A stretch of DNA of 64,000 nucleotides. Origin: Gemmatimonadota bacterium (GTDB taxonomy: Bacteria > Latescibacterota > UBA2968 > GCA-2709665). Under the pieces are notes generated by a model. That model saw nothing but the letters and a program-made list of their open reading frames with translations, made no database searches and was not told the origin of the DNA. Below, one piece after another: positions 26,869-35,771 of the stretch; the first letter of the stretch is position 1, and every line of letters begins with the position of its first letter. Both the position numbers and the translations under genes were made by a program. The stretch spans positions 18,001 through 82,000 of the forward strand of contig JAPPJY010000092.1 of assembly GCA_028874335.1 (NCBI GenBank), read 5' to 3'.

Positions 26869-29604
26869 ATGCTGCGATATTCCTCTTTGGTCCTGTTCCT
26901 GGCATTTTGGATGGAAACCCCCGCCGCCGCCCTGCCTGGCGATCCTTCCAGAAGCGATCTGATTAGGGAAGACGTGCTCTTTTCGGCGGCGGGTGAAGCG
27001 CTCAACCAGGTCGCTTCGGGGAGATTCGATCTCGTCCGTCGCGAGCCGGGGACAGTGGTTCGCACCCTGGGGACGGATTTCGCGCTGACGCTGGATCGGG
27101 ATCTGATGCCGGGGATCTACCGGCTGAGCGTCCTCTGCCTGGCCCCGACAACCTCTACCGATTCATTCTGGCTGGAGGTGAACGGAGAGCGGCAACCGCA
27201 AGCGATCGTGTTGCCCAAGGACGTCTACAGTGAGGTGCATCGGGGCTTTCGGCTGGACGTGCCGGGAAGGACGTCTATTCGTCTCGTGCTGCGGGAACGG
27301 CCTGGGGTGAGCGTTGCGCGGTTGAAGCTGACGCATCTGTCGGTACAATTCGATCGCATGTCGGTTATCCGTCCTCCTCTGGCCGGGGAGCGCCCGCGAC
27401 TGTTCTTGACGCGGTGGGACATCCAACGTCTGCGCGACGCCCAGCGCAGCGAGGGCGGACAGCGGCTTTATCGACCGCAGGGGATGTTGCGGGGAACGCC
27501 GCCTCCCCGTACGGGTCCGCCGAAGCGCGCGGGGTGGGCCTGGCGCATGGAAAATCAGGCGATCTCCTGCCTGCTCGCCAATACCCCCGATGCGGCCGAA
27601 CGCTTCGAGGCCATCCGGCGCCACGTTCTCACGATATGCACATACGATAAGTGGCTTCCGGACGGCTGGTCCCATGCGACACCCGATCTGGATCTTGACG
27701 CGGCCTACATGATCCACGGGACCGCCGTCGCGTACGACTGGCTCTACAACTGGTTTACGGAGGATGACCGGCGGATCATCCGGGAGAAGCTGGCGTATCA
27801 GGCCAGGCTCATGTTCGAGGCGTCCTTTTTGGAGAGGATGTATTGGGCTCGCACGGTCCAGCAGAACCACTACTGGTTCGACAATTACGCCATCGGCGTG
27901 GCCGGCGCCGCACTCTACGGCGAGGTACCGGAGGCCGAGGTATGGATGGCCTGGAGCTGGGACCGCCTCCAGGGGACGCTGAAGACCTTCGCCGAGGACG
28001 GGGGGTTTCACGAAGGACCTGCCTACTGGAACTTCTCCATGGGTTCGCTGTTTCGATGGATCGACCTGTACGAACACACAACCGGGCAGACCATCGCCTA
28101 TGCGGACACCTGGCTGAGGAAGACCGGCTATTTCCCGATGCATTACGTATATCCCGATCTGCGTTCGGGCGCGGCAATCGAAGATACATTTCGACCGGGG
28201 GTTGTACCCACGCTGGAGAGGCTGCTCTGGCTGGCAGGTCGCAACGGCGACGCCCGGCTGTTTCGTGTCGCCGAGTTGGTTCACGAGGGGAAGCGGAGTA
28301 CACACTGGTGGACATTGAAAGCGCTGGCCGAGGGAATTGACGCCGCGGCGGGGACGCTGGACGAACTGATGCCGAAACGGGCCTATTTCCCCGACGTTGA
28401 GATGTACTTCGCGCGAACGTCGTGGCGCACGGATGCAACGATGTTCGCGCTGGGGGCGCGTCCGTTGGGGGGGCACACCCTGGCGCGGCTGATCGAGGCG
28501 TATCCCTGGATCGGCGGCGTAGGACACAACCACCCCGCGCAGAACAGCTTTGTGCTTTACGGCAGCGGAAAGGAACTGGTGATCGATCCCGGCTATACGC
28601 TGAACAAGGAAACCGCAAACCACAACACGGTACTGGTAGACGGGCAGGGGCAGTACGGCGACGGTGAGCGGTGGCCGCGCTGGTATCCCGGCTGGGCGCA
28701 CATCGGGTACGCCTCCACGAAGTTCCCTTATGTACGCGGTGAGGCGGCAACGGCGTACCCTCGGGAGCTGGGACTGGAGCGGTTCACGCGCCAGATGTTG
28801 ATGCTGGACAACCAGCGCGTCCTGATTGTCGATCATCTGGAGGCGGACCGGCCTCGCCGGTTCACGTGGCTGCTGCATCTCGATGAGGACGCGGTGGTGT
28901 CGGGGGGCAACGGGCGGTTTTCAGTGACTTTCGGTGGCGCATCGCTTCAGATCGATGTTCTGACTCCGCAAGACATGGCATCGCATATCGACCGCTATGA
29001 ACCTGTCTGGAACAATATTCTGCGGCCCGACTATCATCCCAGGATCGGCCGGCTGCAGTTGACCACCGCGCCGTTGAGAACCACGCCAATCGTGGCCGCG
29101 CTGGGTATCGACCCCTACGCGGTGCGCCCGGTGCTGGAGATCCGGCCCGGCGTCCTGTTGTTGACGTTTCCGGACAGCATCCGAGTGGGGTTCAATAGAA
29201 CGGGCGAGGTGGTCGCGGTTGACGGGCTCGAGACCGACGGGCGCGCCGTGGTGATCACCCGTGATGGAGCCGGGGGACGCAGGGCCAGGGTGCTGGACAT
29301 GCTCCGGTACCGCGACGGGTCCGGCCGGTTGCGCGACTTCCCGGACGGTGAGGGTGAATTCGTCCTGTCGAACGGCGTCTGGCTGCCGGCGTTCGACGAG
29401 ACGCCTGTTGTATTGAGCGCCGACTTCGACGGGAACGGTACAGTGGGTTTCAGCGACTTCCTGGCGCTTGCACATGCGTTCGGGTCCCGCGCGGGAACGA
29501 CGGGCTGGGACGTCAGGTTCGACCTGAACGGCGACGGCGAAATCGGGTTCCGGGACTTCGTGATCCTGGCGGCCCAATTTGGCGGGCGAACCAACGGGAA
29601 TTGA
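26869..29604 (+). CDS. Secreted heparinase II/III-family lyase with dockerin-like EF-hands
   Basis: 911-residue exported lyase-like protein. A signal peptide is clear (MLRYSSLVLFLAFWMETPAAA). A beta-rich N-terminal module (about 25-165) is followed by the toroid (RPRLFLTRWDIQRLRDA, QQNHYWFDNYAIGVAGAALY) and the sandwich with HxH at His553 and His555 (GVGHNHPAQNSFVLYG), ETANHNTVLVDGQGQYGDG and a later LEADRPRRFTWLLHLDED. The C-terminus carries two calcium-binding repeats, DFDGNGTVGFSDFLALAHAF and DLNGDGEIGFRDFVILAAQF, spaced like a dockerin type I module. A similar pair is near the N-terminus of the S55-like protein at 32394. It is the extracellular counterpart of the signal-less lyases upstream, so it probably makes the first cuts in the glycan (inference). 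Confidence 0.87.
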   Translation: MLRYSSLVLFLAFWMETPAAALPGDPSRSDLIREDVLFSAAGEALNQVASGRFDLVRREPGTVVRTLGTDFALTLDRDLMPGIYRLSVLCLAPTTSTDSFWLEVNGERQPQAIVLPKDVYSEVHRGFRLDVPGRTSIRLVLRERPGVSVARLKLTHLSVQFDRMSVIRPPLAGERPRLFLTRWDIQRLRDAQRSEGGQRLYRPQGMLRGTPPPRTGPPKRAGWAWRMENQAISCLLANTPDAAERFEAIRRHVLTICTYDKWLPDGWSHATPDLDLDAAYMIHGTAVAYDWLYNWFTEDDRRIIREKLAYQARLMFEASFLERMYWARTVQQNHYWFDNYAIGVAGAALYGEVPEAEVWMAWSWDRLQGTLKTFAEDGGFHEGPAYWNFSMGSLFRWIDLYEHTTGQTIAYADTWLRKTGYFPMHYVYPDLRSGAAIEDTFRPGVVPTLERLLWLAGRNGDARLFRVAELVHEGKRSTHWWTLKALAEGIDAAAGTLDELMPKRAYFPDVEMYFARTSWRTDATMFALGARPLGGHTLARLIEAYPWIGGVGHNHPAQNSFVLYGSGKELVIDPGYTLNKETANHNTVLVDGQGQYGDGERWPRWYPGWAHIGYASTKFPYVRGEAATAYPRELGLERFTRQMLMLDNQRVLIVDHLEADRPRRFTWLLHLDEDAVVSGGNGRFSVTFGGASLQIDVLTPQDMASHIDRYEPVWNNILRPDYHPRIGRLQLTTAPLRTTPIVAALGIDPYAVRPVLEIRPGVLLLTFPDSIRVGFNRTGEVVAVDGLETDGRAVVITRDGAGGRRARVLDMLRYRDGSGRLRDFPDGEGEFVLSNGVWLPAFDETPVVLSADFDGNGTVGFSDFLALAHAFGSRAGTTGWDVRFDLNGDGEIGFRDFVILAAQFGGRTNGN

Positions 29605-29711
29605 TTCCGGGTCCGACGGACCCTCGACCCCTGGGTCCCGGTGTCCGAAATGCGGTAGCCGGTTTTTTTGAATACGCTCACGATTCTAATTTCAGGTGCA
29701 GGAGGTGAGAC

Positions 29712-30746
29712 GTGGTCGAACTCGTTATATTTGTATGTGCCGTTATTTTCGTTTCCGCAACGTGCTCTCTCGCTGAAGCCGTTCTCTACGCCGTTCCCGT
29801 CAGTTACGTCGAAAGCCTTGCGCAAAAGGGAACAGTCTCCGGCCGTATCCTGAAGGACCTGCGGATGCGCAACGTCGACCGGCCCATCTCGGCCATCCTC
29901 TCGCTGAATACAATCGCGAATACGGGCGGCGCGTTCCTGGCAGGCGCGGCGTTCATAAAGGTGTACGGCGCGGAATGGGAACACTATTTTACGATATTCA
30001 TTACACTCTCGGTCCTGCTCCTGTCGGAGGTCATTCCCAAGACCGTCGGCGTCGTATACAGCCGGTCCCTGGCCGGTCTGATCGCGATACCTCTTCGATT
30101 TCTTGTCCTGGCAATGTACCCGTTTGTCGAGACATGCCGGCTTGTGACCCGGGCGTTCTCGAAGGGTCGGACGTCCGACGAGGTTTCCGAAGAAGAAATC
30201 TCCTCAATGGCGCGGATGGGGAGGGAAGCCGGCGCGATCGAGCCGCATGAAGCCCGCGTGATGCAGAATATTCTCTCGCTCAAACGCAAGACCGCGAAGG
30301 ATGTGATGACCCCGCGGACGGTCGTATTCGCGCTGAGCGCGGGTCTGACCGTGGAGCAGGCGCAGAAGGAAGCCGGTACCTGGCAGCACAGCAGGGTTCC
30401 CGTCTATGAGGAGGGCTTCGAGGACGTCATTGGCGTCGTGATGCGCCGCGACGTGCTGAACGCGCTGGCGGAGGGTCACGGGCAGAGACCCATATCTGAA
30501 TTGATGCGTCCGGTTCACTTCGTTGCGGAGACAGTGGCGCTGGACCGCGTTCTGCAGATGTTCCTCGAAATGCGGCAACATCTCTTTGCGGTCATCGACG
30601 AATACGGCGGACTGGCCGGAGTCCTGACGCTGGAAGACGTGCTTGAAGAGATCCTGGGCAGAGAGATCGTGGATGAATCCGATACGGTCACGGACATGCG
30701 GGAACTGGCCCGCCGCCGCCGCCGAAAGGTGTCGGAAGGGGAATAG
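29712..30746 (+). CDS. CNNM/CorC-family membrane protein (DUF21 plus CBS pair)
   Basis: 344-residue inner-membrane protein. GTG start at 29712 with GGAGGTG just upstream. The N-terminal DUF21 domain has about four hydrophobic segments (LVIFVCAVIFVSATCSLAEA, ILSLNTIANTGGAFLAGAAF, FTIFITLSVLLLSEVIPKTV, LAGLIAIPLRFLVLAMYPFV) with the conserved LSEVIPKTVG motif. A cytosolic CBS pair follows (AKDVMTPRTVVFAL, then PISELMRPVHFVAE and LFAVIDEYGGLAGVLTLEDV). The family transports magnesium or sodium or was historically called hemolysin. It ends shortly after the CBS pair, without the CorC_HlyC domain found in many relatives. No link to its neighbours is evident. Confidence 0.9.
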   Translation: MVELVIFVCAVIFVSATCSLAEAVLYAVPVSYVESLAQKGTVSGRILKDLRMRNVDRPISAILSLNTIANTGGAFLAGAAFIKVYGAEWEHYFTIFITLSVLLLSEVIPKTVGVVYSRSLAGLIAIPLRFLVLAMYPFVETCRLVTRAFSKGRTSDEVSEEEISSMARMGREAGAIEPHEARVMQNILSLKRKTAKDVMTPRTVVFALSAGLTVEQAQKEAGTWQHSRVPVYEEGFEDVIGVVMRRDVLNALAEGHGQRPISELMRPVHFVAETVALDRVLQMFLEMRQHLFAVIDEYGGLAGVLTLEDVLEEILGREIVDESDTVTDMRELARRRRRKVSEGE

Positions 30747-30830
30747 TCGGTAATTCGATCATGCCGCAGAATGCCGGTTCGCGGTATAGAATCAAGCACC
30801 TTCAGCGCAGACCGACTCCTCGTCGCCATG

Positions 30831-30860
30831 CAGGGGTGACCCTTGTGGGCGCCCGTGGCG
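30831..30860. repeat. Short dispersed palindromic repeat (copy between CNNM and methyltransferase genes)
   Basis: CAGGGGTGACCCTTGTGGGC followed by GCCCGTGGCG: the same intergenic repeat as at 3729-3755, 58663-58687 and 63027-63052. The rest of the 196-base gap holds nothing recognisable apart from a GGAGGAG ribosome site before 30943. Confidence 0.6.
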
Positions 30861-30942
30861 GCGGCGGAGATGATCCTCAATAGGCATTTGCCGCGAGGGG
30901 TCATCTGATTTTTTGAATCGTGGATAGTACCGGAGGAGTTGA

Positions 30943-32214
30943 GTGACGGCACTACAGATAGAGCTGTTCGACCGACCTGACACGTCAACCGGGCCGTTAT
31001 CCTATGAGGAATTCCTCGGTGATGTGGAGGGCTTCGACGGCTTTGATAAAGAAACCGCAATCCTGGAATTCCCGGATCCCGACTTCGATATCCCTGTCTA
31101 TGTGAATGAGTTCTGGACTTCGCGACAAAGGGCCGCCCACTCGCTTCACGAAATCTCGTACCGCGCGTGTTTCAAGCCCCAGTTGCCGCGGTTTTTTATC
31201 GAGCGGCTGACGCGACCCGGCGACGCGGTCTACGATCCCTTCCTGGGTCGCGGGACGACCGCCATCGAGGCGGCATTGCTGGGGCGTACCCCCATTGGGA
31301 CGGACGTCAATCCGCTGAGCGAGATTCTCGTAGCGCCGCGGCTCGACCCTCCGTCGCTTTCGGCTGTTTCGGGACGACTGAGGGAACTGCCTCTCGAAAG
31401 CAGATGCGATACCTGGGACGACCTGCTTACGTTCTATCATCCGAACACGCTGCGGCAGATTACGAACCTGCGGAATTACCTGATCGCGAAGCATGACAAT
31501 GGCAGCCTGGATGCGGTCGACCGGTGGATCAGGATGGTGGCGACCAACCGGCTGACGGGTCATTCACCCGGCTTCTTTTCGGTTTACACGTTGCCCCCAA
31601 ACCAGGCCGTTACGGTGGCGCGACAGCGGGGCATTAACCGGATTCGAAAGCAGACACCGCCCGAACGGGACGTACGGGAATCGATACGAAGAAAAACCAG
31701 GTCGCTTCTCGGCAGACTGGGTCAGAAAGACGCTGAGAGGCTGCGTGAAACTTCCGGAAACGCATTGTTCATCACCGGGTCATCGGACAACACACCCGGT
31801 ATTGAGAGCGACTCCGTCAACCTCGTCGTCACCTCACCGCCGTTCCTGGACGTCGTGGACTACCAGACGGACAACTGGCTGCGGTGCTGGTTCAACGGTA
31901 TAGCCGCAGAATCCGTGCAGGTATGGCACTTCACGAGGCCGCAGGAGTGGCAGGCAGCCATGACGAGCGTATTCCTTGAACTCAGGAGAGTTCTCAAACG
32001 CGATGGCTTTGTCGCTTTCGAGGTCGGGGAAGTACGAGGCGGGAAAATTCTCCTGGAATCGCTCGTTGTCCCCGCGGCGGCACAGGCGGGGCTGGAGCCG
32101 CTCATGGTCCTGGTGAACGACCAGGTCTTCACCAAGACCTCAAACTGCTGGGGCGTGGACAACCTCAAGAAGGGAACCAATACAAACCGTATCGTCCTGC
32201 TGAGAATGTCATGA
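30943..32214 (+). CDS. Orphan N6/N4 DNA methyltransferase
   Basis: 423-residue SAM-dependent DNA methyltransferase of the N6_N4_Mtase type. GTG start at 30943 with GGAGGAG upstream. The SAM-binding motif, DPFLGRGTTAIEAALLGR, starts at Asp98, and the catalytic motif TSPPF lies at 297-301 (VNLVVTSPPFLDVVDYQTDN), so motif I precedes motif IV. The S-P-P-F form favours N4-cytosine methylation, but adenine methylation cannot be ruled out. The C-terminus has KRDGFVAFEVGEV and NLKKGTNTNRIVLL. No restriction gene is adjacent, and it is 24 kb from the PvuII-like pair, so I treat it as solitary. Target sequence unknown. Confidence 0.85.
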   Translation: MTALQIELFDRPDTSTGPLSYEEFLGDVEGFDGFDKETAILEFPDPDFDIPVYVNEFWTSRQRAAHSLHEISYRACFKPQLPRFFIERLTRPGDAVYDPFLGRGTTAIEAALLGRTPIGTDVNPLSEILVAPRLDPPSLSAVSGRLRELPLESRCDTWDDLLTFYHPNTLRQITNLRNYLIAKHDNGSLDAVDRWIRMVATNRLTGHSPGFFSVYTLPPNQAVTVARQRGINRIRKQTPPERDVRESIRRKTRSLLGRLGQKDAERLRETSGNALFITGSSDNTPGIESDSVNLVVTSPPFLDVVDYQTDNWLRCWFNGIAAESVQVWHFTRPQEWQAAMTSVFLELRRVLKRDGFVAFEVGEVRGGKILLESLVVPAAAQAGLEPLMVLVNDQVFTKTSNCWGVDNLKKGTNTNRIVLLRMS

Positions 32215-32393
32215 GGACAGCTGTCTGTCACGAAAACAGAAAAGGAGCTGAAATGACCCACTGACACCATTTCCGGCGGCGATTCAAGACAGGCCCTTTC
32301 GAGCCGCGAACGGGTTAAAATATCGATAGCAAGTCTACGACACAGCTTGACTTATCCGCATTGACGCTAACCAGCCGGGGTGAGGATCGCTTT

Positions 32394-34364
32394 ATGACAT
32401 CAAGAGAGAAAGTCGCTTTTATTTTAATTTCCGCGATGCTGATACCTGTTGCATTCGTCGCAGCGGGTTCAGACGCGCATGCCGATCGAACGACATTACA
32501 AGAGAACACCGATAATTCCGATGTCCAGGACTCCGGATTTCTTCCGGACTTCGACGGCGACGGGACGGTTGGCTTCAGCGATTTTACGCAGTTTGCGTCA
32601 AAATTCGGACGAAGTGAAGGTGATGACGGGTACGAAGCCCGGTTCGATCTGAACGGCGACGGGGAAATCGGGTTTTCGGACTTCGTGGCCTTTTCGCAGA
32701 ACTTCGGGAAGGACTTTTCCTACGGGATGCTCCTTCCCTGGGATCTTTCCAGAATCGTGCCGATCGAATCGGTCCGTTCGGCGCCCGTGGGCGAGCGAGT
32801 CTTCATGCGGACTGAATTCGACAAAGGCCGACTCGTTGACCTGGAGATGACGTTCATCCAGGTGGTCGACGATTTTCTGCCGCCCATGCCGGTCTATATG
32901 GTGGAGGCCTCTGATTCCATCCTGGTGGCCCTGGGCGGTATCGCCAAGGGGATGAGCGGTTCCCCGATTTTTTCGGCGCAGGGCGCCTGGGGCGCGATCG
33001 CTTACGGCTTCATCGCGCAGGACAACCCGCCCTACTACTTTTTCGCCACACCCATGGAATGGGTCATCGGAGAACGGGGAACGGTTCCACTGGCCAAACG
33101 CGCGGCCACGTGGGGCGATAACAGCATTGCGCCCTTGGACGTCCCACTGCTGAGTACCGGACTCAATCGGATCCAGTTGATCCCGGAAGGGCGTTCGTCT
33201 CCGCTCAGCAACGCGGTCGCCGCCGGTCTGACCACGCAGCGCCAGACCAGTTTCGCGCCGGGCCGGCCGCTGGCGGTAGGCTTACTGCTGGGTGAATTGA
33301 CTGCCGGCGCTATCGGGACGATCTCCTTCGTGGACGGCGACCGGGTCTATGGATTCGGACATTCCATGGACGACGCCGGCCCTGTTTCGCTGCCCATCAT
33401 CGAGGCGGTGGTGCTGGGAGAAATCTCAAATCTGCAGGCGCCGTACAAATTCGCAACATTGAACCCGACCGTACGCGGCACCCTCACCGAAGACCGCATT
33501 CCCGCGGTCCGGGGAATACTGGGCGAAGGGCCCGAGCTTGTGCCGATCAGAAGCGTGTATTCGTTTCCATCGGGCGCAGAAGAGGAGCTCCTGCATACGA
33601 TGCCCACGGTTGGCGTGAGCCCGGATATGTCTATCGATCTGGTCGCCGGCGCTTTCTTCAGACCGCTTCTGGGAAGGGTTGAGAACGATCCGGACCACAG
33701 CATCCGCGTTACGGCGGAAATTGCCTTTGACGGCACCGATTCCACGCTCGCGCGAACCCGTCTGTACGCCTCACCGGAAGGCCGGCTCCTTTCCCTGATC
33801 AGAAATGCGACCTCCGATCTGTCCTTCTCGCTGGCCCTGCTGACGGAGAGGGACGACTACGCCTTGCAGGTGACGGAAGCCAGAGTTGACGTTGAGTTGA
33901 TCGCAGAGTCCCGTTACACCAGGATCGTCGAAGTGAACGCGGACACGCTGGCCAGCCTCGGGGACACGCTGGACGTTACCGCGTCGTTGAGGGTGGGGCG
34001 CCGGATCGATCGTGAGATCGATCTGAGGCTCGGCGTTCCCGAATCGTTTCCGCCGGGAGTCTACAGTCTTGTCCTGGGTTCGGCCGCGGAACTGGGGGCG
34101 GGTGGCGGACCCGGATTCGGCCGTTTCCCTGTAGAGCAGACGCTCGAGGAAGCCTTTAACGACGTCAATAGCGAGGATGACAACGTGGTGTTGGAAGCCT
34201 TGCTGACGTTCGATACGCCCTTCGCACCGCCCGAAGGTCCGGGGGTCCCGCCCGGCCCGGGTCGAGGCCCGCGGCCGTCCACCTCGGTACGGAAGGAAGT
34301 GGATCTGGTTTTGCGGGGCCTGGAGAGCGCGCTCGTAAAGGTCGTCGCACCGGCGGAGCAGTGA
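32394..34364 (+). CDS. Secreted SpoIVB-S55-type peptidase-like protein with dockerin-like EF-hands
   Basis: 656-residue exported protein. ATG at 32394 (GTGAGGA upstream) opens a signal peptide (KVAFILISAMLIPVAFVAAG); a TTG at 32361 would bury it. Two calcium-loop repeats follow at about 50-110 (DFDGDGTVGFSDFTQFASKF and DLNGDGEIGFSDFVAFSQNF). The SpoIVB peptidase S55 region is next, with the family's GMSGSPIF around Ser188/Ser190, AYGFIAQDNPPYYFFATPME, and GTISFVDGDRVYGFGHSMDD containing His323, the histidine position of this serine peptidase family. In Bacillus SpoIVB triggers sigma-K processing; here no sporulation genes exist, and related proteins in other phyla have unknown targets. The C-terminal half is beta-rich and unassigned. 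The next gene begins one base after the stop codon. Confidence 0.75.
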   Translation: MTSREKVAFILISAMLIPVAFVAAGSDAHADRTTLQENTDNSDVQDSGFLPDFDGDGTVGFSDFTQFASKFGRSEGDDGYEARFDLNGDGEIGFSDFVAFSQNFGKDFSYGMLLPWDLSRIVPIESVRSAPVGERVFMRTEFDKGRLVDLEMTFIQVVDDFLPPMPVYMVEASDSILVALGGIAKGMSGSPIFSAQGAWGAIAYGFIAQDNPPYYFFATPMEWVIGERGTVPLAKRAATWGDNSIAPLDVPLLSTGLNRIQLIPEGRSSPLSNAVAAGLTTQRQTSFAPGRPLAVGLLLGELTAGAIGTISFVDGDRVYGFGHSMDDAGPVSLPIIEAVVLGEISNLQAPYKFATLNPTVRGTLTEDRIPAVRGILGEGPELVPIRSVYSFPSGAEEELLHTMPTVGVSPDMSIDLVAGAFFRPLLGRVENDPDHSIRVTAEIAFDGTDSTLARTRLYASPEGRLLSLIRNATSDLSFSLALLTERDDYALQVTEARVDVELIAESRYTRIVEVNADTLASLGDTLDVTASLRVGRRIDREIDLRLGVPESFPPGVYSLVLGSAAELGAGGGPGFGRFPVEQTLEEAFNDVNSEDDNVVLEALLTFDTPFAPPEGPGVPPGPGRGPRPSTSVRKEVDLVLRGLESALVKVVAPAEQ

Positions 34365-34365
34365 T

Positions 34366-35412
34366 ATGCAGGAAGTTGACATGCAATGCGATGACATAGG
34401 GATCGGAATCATCGGCGGCGGGAAGGCGGGGCGGAATTTCGCCCTGGCCATCCGGTCCTGCGCGGGCGCCGAGGTGCGGATGTTCTGCACGCGGAGCGAG
34501 GAGTCGGCCCGGTCGGCGGCGGAATCCTGCGGGGTTGCGAGATGGACCACCGATTACCCCGCGATGCTGCGGGATCCGGATATCCAGGCTGTCATCGTCG
34601 CGACGCCGGATGAATTTCACTGCGAGCACACGGTCCTGGCCGCCCGGGCGAAAAGACACGTGCTGTGTGAGAAGCCGATGTGCCGGTCTCCTGAAGAGGC
34701 CGACCTGATGATCCGAAAAGCACGGGAGAACGGCGTGATTCTGATGGTCGGGTTCACCGAGCGGTACAGCCACCCGTGCATGGATGCCAAGAGGCGGATC
34801 GACGCCGGCGAGATCGGCACGCCCAGGATGATGCTCGCCAGGAGGTGCCATCCGCTATCCGTGCTGAGAGGCCGGAAATGGGTGAACGACGATGAGACCG
34901 GCGGGGTGCTGAACTACGCCGGGCCGCACAATATCGACCTGGTCTGTTGGCTGATGGGCGGGCCTCCCGAGCGCGTGTACGCCGAGATGGGGCAGCTCAT
35001 CCTGAAAGACCAAAACTTCACGGATTGTGCGGTGATGACGTTCAGGTTTCCCAACGGGTCCATCGCGACGCTCTACGAGACCTTCGCATACCCGGGGACC
35101 TATCCGCATGGCGTGGACCGGAATATCGAGATTCTGGGAGACCGCGGGGTGCTTCACGTGGACTTCATGTCCCAGCCCCTGAAGGTGTTTACGGATGCCG
35201 GTTATCAGGTGGCCGATTCAGTAACCTGGCCGATGGGGGAACGGGGCATCCAGGGAACGTTGCTGGCCGAAGTCGAGCATTTCATCGGGTGCGTACGACA
35301 GGGAAAGACGCCGCTGACAACGGGCGAAGACGGCAAACTGGCCATGAGAATCGCGCTTGCGGCAAGAGAGGCGGCCAAGACCGGCAAGGCAATACCCATT
35401 CACGAAGCGTAA
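34366..35412 (+). CDS. Gfo/Idh/MocA-family oxidoreductase 2
   Basis: 348-residue NAD(P)-dependent oxidoreductase. The Rossmann motif is IGIGIIGGGKAGRNF, the EKP motif is HVLCEKPMCRSPEEAD, and the catalytic-domain signature is GGVLNYAGPHNIDLVCWLMG with candidate His and Asp. It probably acts on a sugar or uronate in the cytoplasm. The ATG at 34366 follows the previous stop by a single base, with GGCGGAG inside the upstream gene as ribosome site; an ATG five codons later is also possible. Coupling of a cytoplasmic dehydrogenase to a secreted S55-like protein is unusual. Confidence 0.88.
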   Translation: MQEVDMQCDDIGIGIIGGGKAGRNFALAIRSCAGAEVRMFCTRSEESARSAAESCGVARWTTDYPAMLRDPDIQAVIVATPDEFHCEHTVLAARAKRHVLCEKPMCRSPEEADLMIRKARENGVILMVGFTERYSHPCMDAKRRIDAGEIGTPRMMLARRCHPLSVLRGRKWVNDDETGGVLNYAGPHNIDLVCWLMGGPPERVYAEMGQLILKDQNFTDCAVMTFRFPNGSIATLYETFAYPGTYPHGVDRNIEILGDRGVLHVDFMSQPLKVFTDAGYQVADSVTWPMGERGIQGTLLAEVEHFIGCVRQGKTPLTTGEDGKLAMRIALAAREAAKTGKAIPIHEA

Positions 35413-35771
35413 GTGACCCTCGTGACGTCGGGGGAATAGATTCACGAAATTGGGCCGCCCAATCGCATGGTTTGTATCCTCTGACAGACTCAAGACGAGT
35501 ACTCGGGATCCGGGGCGTGAGCCCTGAACCGCTCCCTGAGCTTGTCGAAGGGTCGGTGAAGGGCAGCGCAACACGGGCATTTCGACAAGCTCAATGACCA
35601 CGTTTCGATAGTCCTGCTCTATAGGCTTGCGTCTACAGGCCGTTTTGACAAGTTCAATGCAAGCAGCACAGGCAACGCAGCAGGATTGGATTGACGGGCG
35701 TATTAAGTCGCAGCCTTTTTCTGACACGGAAAATCAGGTCAGTACGCGGTAAATCGCGGGGGAGAGAGCCT
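35413..35771. other. Gene-free region with GAGCTTGTCGAA inverted repeats
   Basis: About 360 bases without a gene. GAGCTTGTCGAA at 35538-35549 faces TTCGACAAGCTC at 35581-35592, and a decayed third unit (TTTTGACAAGTTCAATG) lies near 35643. This is the widespread CTGAGCTTGTCGAAG-type palindromic repeat of bacterial intergenic regions. The last bases before 35772 hold a GGGGAGAG ribosome site. I see no promoter I would trust. Confidence 0.65.
35531..35600. repeat. GAGCTTGTCGAA palindromic repeat unit
   Basis: Perfect 12-bp arms (35538-35549 and 35581-35592) separated by 31 bases that include GGTCGGTGAAGGGCAGC. REP-like intergenic element. Confidence 0.65.
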
